DNA from: Paralvinella palmiformis
Taxonomy: Eukaryota; Annelida; Polychaeta; Terebellida; Alvinellidae
Assembly: GCA_025642065.1 (NCBI GenBank)
Contig: JAODUP010000653.1
Coordinates: 124,001 to 188,000, forward strand
DNA: 64,000 nucleotides
Direction: 5' to 3'
Positions 58,875 through 64,000 of the stretch are shown one piece after another. Position numbers and translations under genes: made by a program. Within the stretch, counting starts at the first letter, position 1. Each line of letters opens with the position of its first letter. The notes below the pieces were generated by a model. That model did no database searches, was not told where the DNA came from, and worked only from the letters and a program-made list of their open reading frames with translations.

Positions 58875-59245
58875 AGAGACACTAATCAAACTTTGGTACA
58901 ATGCTATAAAGGCTAAAAGGAGGTTCTGAGCTAAATAGTATAGGGATTGGGCAAACCCATTGACCAGGATACAATGCAAAAGTTATCAACAAATGATCAC
59001 ATGGAGTGGAAACATAGAAAGGATAAGCGAATCTGAAAAGGTTAGTTTTCAAATGGTGACGTAAAGAAACTATGCTATTTGATGACTTAAGGTATCCAAG
59101 GAGTGTATTCCAAATATTAGGGACAGCAACTGAAAAAATTCGAGTCCCAGCATGAGTTTTAACCCTGTGAATAGACAGCAAGTGAACACCAGATGAACGG
59201 AGCACTCTTGGACTTGGTTGCTAGATAAAGCATGGACAATAGGTA
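58875..59245 (-). mobile_element. LINE B copy 3, C-terminal and 3' fragment
   Basis: The minus frame 59205-58882 reads 'LRSSGVHLLSIHRVKTHAGT', 'RIFSVAVPNIWNTLLGYLKS' and 'SLRHHLKTNLFRFAYPF', the same C-terminus as copies 1 and 2. Only the last ~370 bases remain; the 3' noncoding part is shorter than in copy 1. Confidence 0.85.
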
Positions 59246-60430
59246 CGATATTATAGGTGTTTAATAACGACAGCAGTTTGCACTGGGATTTATGCACACC
59301 TGAACATTTACTTTGAAATATAAACGTTACGATGCATGAGTTAGCTATTATGTTACTCAATGCGCCGATACTTCTAAATGCTGATGTAATTTGCGGTTCT
59401 GAGGTTCTTTTGAATAATCGAGTGACCTACTTTCCAATTATAAGCTGATTAATGGCTGATTTATTTATTGTATTTAACTATATTTAGAGCATCGCCAAAC
59501 TAACTGGTGCAGCTACTTATACACGAATATTGAAATGTTTACAATAAGCGTCTCCGAGCACGGAATAATAATTTCAATTGTACGTCCATCTATTAGAAGT
59601 CGAAGATTACAAAAGAGAAGGCAATACTCTGGCAAATATAAGCATTGCGTCTTCTTCAGTCCGGTATGAAGAACGTTTATGTTGAAAATGAGAGAGAGAA
59701 AACTATTTTTATTTAAGGCAACCTCAAGAAGTAGTCAGAAAATAATTAAATCGAGATATTCACTCCCATTCTTTATTTACTATGTTCTCTCTTAATGTTG
59801 TAAACCAAATCTGAACCCGAAGACGGTAGAGGTCGAAGTGGTTGTGATAATAATAATGATGATGATGATGATGATGATGATGTCATACTTAATTTATTTA
59901 TGTTCATTATTACCAAAGTAAAACGTATAAATGCACACTATCTAGATCAAATTGTCTCATTTACAGAAGTTCAGGAATGTTTTTGTTTATGCACTGCCTA
60001 AGCTTAGACCTTTGACCGTCGTTGCACTTACTAACCGTTTAACTTAGAATTGCACTTAAAACGGTATTTATTTCGCACCAGAAAAATGCATTAAATAAAG
60101 TAAATTAATGTGACCCAGAACAGATTTGCATGTTATAAGACTGAATGCTAAATGTTCGAATCCCAAATAAAACATCATGCAATTTTTATTGGCTCTTCAT
60201 TTAAGATCTGCCTTTAAATCTTAGTAAGAATATGAATGGCTTATTAAACCACTTATTATAATAAATAAATAAATTGCCTTAACAGAACGAAGAAAATTAA
60301 AAGGTGTTACTGAATAAATAAATAAAAAACACTCATCTCGATTTTCAATATATTGAGTGGATGTAAATATAATTAGGATATATATCTCCCCCTCCTCCCC
60401 GCTCTCTTTTCTTTATATTTATAGTTCTCT
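59246..60430. other. Intergenic stretch with a short TGA run
   Basis: A (TGA) run lies at 59849-59881. Otherwise no gene or recognised element. Confidence 0.4.
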
Positions 60431-60482
60431 ATCGATATATCTATATATTTATCTATCTATATATCTATATATTTGTCTATAT
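60431..60482. repeat. TATC-type tetranucleotide microsatellite
   Basis: Imperfect TATC/TATA units ('ATCTATATATTTATCTATCT'). Confidence 0.85.
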
Positions 60483-60498
60483 CCCATTTTCATATATA

Positions 60499-60545
60499 TA
60501 GGGTCGTGACGAGTAGACGATTAATTGGATGGGATTCGATTTGGG
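60499..60545 (+). repeat. Partial copy of the 605-bp tandem unit start
   Basis: 'AGGGTCGTGACGAGTAGACG' followed by 'TTAATTGGATGGGATTCG' resembles the unit start at 62206 ('AGGGTAGTGACGAGTAGGTC', 'TTGATTGGATTTG'). Only about 45 bases match. Confidence 0.45.
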
Positions 60546-61137
60546 GCAATAATTTATTACTGAATTCAATAATCGTTATTCGTTGTTATTATTTTCCTAA
60601 CTATGGTGTTTAAACTGCAATGAATGGACGACGAAATAGAAAACTTTCCAATATTTCTAACAAGCGTAGCTCAGAGGTGTAAATTGTGCTGTGATTGGCC
60701 AATTGGTTTCTACAGTATCTACTCAGTGTTAATGCACTGGTCTACATGACCTTGACAATTGGTGCATCTATTAGATTAGGGACGTGTATATGGTTAAAAT
60801 TATATAAGTGGTTGATATCTGTATGCTGTTGGGAAATTCAAAATATACCCCAAACAACAGTTAATATCAATAAAATATGTTTGATCGGCTTATACGTTTG
60901 TTTAGTTTCACATACATGATCAATTTCTTCTTATCAAACTTTCTTCTTATCTCCAACATTGCATAAAACTTAGTATCAATTCGCATAGAATAGCTCATGC
61001 AACACGGTGCCCGTTATCCCTCTTATTTATCTACTTAGTGAAGAGGTCATTCAACAGATATTCCTGTTGAAAATGCAGAATCCCATTGCTGAGACTCTTA
61101 ATTAAATATCAATTACTGAATTAATAATGAAACTTTT
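60546..61137. other. Intergenic stretch, no gene seen
   Basis: One 74-codon plus frame (60695-60919) without recognised motif. Confidence 0.4.
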
Positions 61138-61368
61138 CTTTGGTGGTGTTTGATATGTTTGATGTTTTAGCGCCACTTTTGTGTTCATGGTACGCTAAAT
61201 GGGCCGAGCAACCTCCAACAATAATGAAGCGAAGTCAAAGATGAAACACCCTTCAGGTATGCCCACGCCGAGATTCGAATTCAGGTGATAGTAGTGAATC
61301 GTGGCCAGACGCCTAACCCTGACATCATTCGACCGCCTTATCTTTTTTGGTGGTTTGATATGTTTGAT
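61138..61368 (-). repeat. SINE with long flanking direct repeats
   Basis: Reverse-strand copy of the SINE at 36375: the tail is at 61163-61176 (reverse of GTGGCGCTAAAACA), the 'AAATGGGCC' block at 61200, 'GAAGCGAAGT' at 61228, a B-box-like GAATTCGAATCTCG near 61270-61283, and the head ends near 61340. It is flanked by imperfect direct repeats of about 23-26 bases sharing TTTGATATGTTTGAT (61138-61163 and 61345-61368), a probable target-site duplication. Confidence 0.83.
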
Positions 61369-61519
61369 TTTTACGCATATTTGTTATATATATATAATAA
61401 ATATATAAGATATATATAAAACCCTTCATATCACCCAATTCATATTAGGTATATAATTGTGTCCAACTTGACTAACCAAAGGTCTGAAACCTTCTTTAAT
61501 CAATTTATCTATCTGCTAA

Positions 61520-61522
<3 letters not shown>

Positions 61523-61590
<68 letters not shown>
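61523..61590. repeat. TA microsatellite
   Basis: About 68 bases of TA; a TATC/CTAT-rich area follows. Confidence 0.95.
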
Positions 61591-61592
<2 letters not shown>

Positions 61593-61700
61593 CATGCTCT
61601 CTCTTATCTTAATTTCATTTCTATCGCTCATCTATCTATTTATCATCTATTTTTCTATATCATATTCCAACTTCTCCCTCCTATCTTAGGCCTCACTATA

Positions 61701-61709
61701 TTTTTTTTA

Positions 61710-61772
<63 letters not shown>
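61701..61772. repeat. T/A homopolymer palindrome and TA microsatellite
   Basis: A T8-type run directly followed by an A9-type run (61701-61719), then about 50 bases of TA. Confidence 0.93.
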
Positions 61773-61773
<1 letters not shown>

Positions 61774-62029
61774 CCACAACATCTCTGAATGAACTTACAC
61801 GTTAAAATATCTACGAACAGTCATATATTATTGTATACATCAGAACATAACGAAAATAAGTGGATAAAAACATCTGAATAGCTTAAGCCTATCGCTCATC
61901 ATAAAAATAGCTATCTTTGATCATCTTCTGTTTGTCACGTCATCTATAGATTATCTTTAAATATCATCTACTTAAATATTGACTTAAATAACGTCGCACT
62001 CATTATTGGCTCCATTATTAAGGCTACAG

Positions 62030-62160
62030 CAGTTAGAGCACTGTGTTGCAAATCACCAGGTTGTAGGTTCGAATCCGATTCACATATATGTTTGTAAGAG
62101 GTCTTCCTATGGAGTCGCCTTATAATACACAGCTAAAACACACATTGCCGTGCCAGAGAT
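62030..62160 (+). repeat. tRNA-like repeat with B box and shared tail
   Basis: A tRNA-like run 'GGCTACAGCAGTTAGAGCAC' (62020-62040) is followed at plausible spacing by a good B box, GGTTCGAATCC (62067-62077). Downstream 'CCTTATAATACACAGCTAAA' (62118-62137) recurs at 63809-63828 as 'CCTTATAATACACAACTAAA', so the tail belongs to a repeat family. A complete acceptor stem is not seen, so a functional tRNA is unlikely. Confidence 0.55.
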
Positions 62161-62210
62161 TGAGGTTCGTGTTTTCTTTTTACCAATTTTGTAATATTTG
62201 ATATAAAGGG

Positions 62211-63501
62211 TAGTGACGAGTAGGTCATAGAATTGATTGGATTTGTATGCTTATGAGGTATTTGACCCTCCAGCAAATATCCCAAGGCATATTATGCTGC
62301 GGTTAAGATGTTCCTTTTTCTGTGCGTGTATGTTTCCAGGTCCATGCGTTCTATGAAAAGTTGATCTAGAGCTGTATATATTCCGTGCACTATTTGCGTC
62401 TTTGGAGGCACGCCGTTTAATGTTTGGCCTGGTTATCCAGCATTTAAATGACTGTAGCAGACACAGTACGCTCTTAAAGCATGTACTCCTGACTCAGGAA
62501 TAGAAACACTGCATCGCATCTCGAGCGGTGGCATTGGACACAGCTCGTGTGGTTGGTGTGCTTTATATAACAAGTTTAATTGTATATATAATTCACCTTA
62601 GTTATTTGTGGGAATAGAATTATATTTCCTAGGTCCAGTTATGTCCAGTCTGTACTATGACATTCAAGGCTAACTTTAGTCTCCTTGTCATTAATAAACC
62701 TATATTATAATTATAGTTTGTATAGCAGACATTAGGTCTGATTTGAAAATGTTAATATATAGAACGGCAATTCCGCCATAACGGTCTGCTAAAGCGCCGA
62801 TATAAATTGTTATAATAGTGACGAGTGGGTCATAGTATTTATTGGATTTGTATGTTTATGAGGTATTTGACCCTCCAGCAAATATTACAAGGCATATTAT
62901 GCTGCGGTTGAGAAAGTTCCGTTTTCTATGCGTGGAGACCATATTTTCCGGTCCCTGCATTCAAGAAAAGTTGATCTAGAGCTATATATTCCGTGCACTA
63001 TTTGCGTCTTTGGAGGCACGCCATTTAGATGTTTGGCCTGGTTATCCAGCATTTAAATGACTGTAGCAGACACAGTACGCTCTTAAAGCATGTACTCCTG
63101 ACTCAGGAATAGAAACACTGCATCGCATCTCGAGCGGTGGCATTGGACACAGCTCGCGCGGTTGGTGGGTTTTATATAACAACTATATAATTCACCTTGG
63201 TTGTATGTGGGAATAGAATTATCTTTCCTAGGTCCAGTTATGTCCAGTTTGTACTATGACATTCAAGATTAGCTCTAATCTGCTTGTCATAAATAACATT
63301 TAAGAACTACAATAGTTAGAATAGCATAAATTAGGTCAGGTTTGAAAATGATAGCATGGTTCAGGCAGTACGGAGGCTATGACGCGCTGTTACGGTCTGC
63401 TTCAGCGCAGATGTCAGTCTTTTAATAGTAATTAAGATAAACAGTTTTAATAGTAGTCGCTTCATGACGCCTGCCCGTTGTAAAAACTGATATTTGAAGA
63501 C
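62211..63501 (+). repeat. Tandem duplication, ~605-bp unit, two copies plus a scrap
   Basis: Unit 1 starts 'TAGTGACGAGTAGGTCATAG' (62211) and unit 2 'TAGTGACGAGTGGGTCATAG' (62816). They stay close over their length, with the block from 'TTCCGTGCACTATTTGCGTC' through 'GGCATTGGACACAGCTCG' (62385-62550 and 62992-63155) nearly identical. Unit 2 is extended by indels. A faint third start, 'AGTGACAATTGGGTTATAT', is at 63502. No coding frame and no recognised motif. Confidence 0.9.
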
Positions 63502-63689
63502 AGTGACAATTGGGTTATATGGTTTATATAGTATTGCTTTGAAGAAAGATTCAGCAATTAAAAAATAGCTATAAATAGGGCTGCTTAGATAATTAATCTA
63601 AACATTCTCACTACTGCCGTGATCTGACTTGGGTGTTCTACTCCCAAACTCCACTATGTAGGTGATTCGCTTTTTGTTTTTGCTTAGCG

Positions 63690-63825
63690 GCTTAGAGACT
63701 GGTGAGACATTACACATGTCTCAGCAAGAAAAGTCGCCACTCTGGATTCAGTCCCCTGAAGAAACGTCCAGAGTTTGAATTCACGGTTCGAGATTTTCTG
63801 TGCCTGTGCCTTATAATACACAACT

Positions 63826-63828
<3 letters not shown>
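63690..63828 (+). repeat. Second copy of the shared-tail repeat
   Basis: Ends with 'CCTTATAATACACAACTAAA' (63809-63828) and runs directly into AC repeats, as a SINE tail might. The upstream limit is uncertain; 'CACGGTTCGAGATTTTC' (63783-63799) may be a B-box remnant. Confidence 0.45.
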
Positions 63829-63903
<75 letters not shown>

Positions 63904-63928
63904 CTCTCTCTCTCCCTCCCCCTCCCTC
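63829..63928. repeat. AC, CT and CTAT microsatellite
   Basis: AC (63829-63861), CT (63862-63876), CTAT (63877-63903), CT and C-rich runs to about 63928. Confidence 0.95.
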
Positions 63929-64000
63929 TTTTAAGCCAAATAGGCGTAAAAGGCAATTTAAAAAAAGTATAAAGAGGCTTACTCTGAATTACGGTAAACA

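Noticed and set aside
60663..60700. tRNA start-like run 'GCGTAGCTCAGAGGTG'
   Set aside because: No B box or anticodon-arm structure follows.

Overview
The window looks like intergenic or intronic DNA from an animal nuclear genome, most likely a lophotrochozoan and perhaps a mollusc; the phylum is a guess from repeat style and is not proven. It is strongly A/T-rich. It carries many TA, TG, AC, GA and TAA microsatellites, tRNA-derived SINEs, several families of decayed non-LTR retrotransposons (LINEs), a BEL/Pao LTR-retrotransposon remnant, a Tc1-type transposase pseudogene and THAP-domain fragments. I see no intact host gene, rRNA gene or functional tRNA gene, and no bacterial-type operon, CRISPR array or phage. 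Nearly every long reading frame is either a piece of a transposable element or a translated microsatellite.

Layout. 0.5-6.7 kb: SINEs, two inverted copies of an ~850-bp repeat (here 'T'), and between them a LINE 'A' insertion whose 5' part is inverted relative to its 3' part. 6.9-8.7 kb: a THAP-domain fragment on the minus strand and a broken Tc1-like transposase on the plus strand. 10.7-12.4 kb: a third T copy split by a 5'-truncated LINE 'C' with a visible target-site duplication. 14.5-17 kb: LINE A pieces and a LINE 'B' copy. 17.5-20.3 kb: the longest element, an RTE-like LINE running on the minus strand from a G/C-rich leader through endonuclease and reverse transcriptase, with several internal deletions. 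21.6-22.9 kb: LINE A. 23.7-24.4 kb: first copy of a ~1-kb noncoding repeat 'R'. 25.2-30.6 kb: more LINE A and an endonuclease scrap. 33.3-34.6 kb: an R copy split by a LINE A tail, a decayed ~180-bp tandem repeat and a TAA/TTA palindrome. 37.7-40.9 kb: BEL/Pao remnant split by LINE B. 41.9-42.8 kb: LINE endonuclease and LINE C scraps. 43.1-46.8 kb: very long GA/TA/TG tracts and two R copies. 50.3-53.2 kb: microsatellites and a fourth R copy. 55.1-57.7 kb: second THAP-bearing repeat, LINE 'D' and a local duplication. 58.9-61.4 kb: LINE B tail and a SINE with long flanking direct repeats. 62.2-63.5 kb: tandem duplication of a ~605-bp unit.

The pieces do not work together as a pathway. What links them is insertion history: LINE C into T, LINE A tail into R, LINE B into BEL/Pao, together with twin-priming-type inversion, short-repeat-mediated deletion and local duplication. 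The letters A-D, R, T and V are labels coined here, not database names. Family assignments rest on recognising protein motifs and on comparing copies within the window by eye; no search or alignment program was run.
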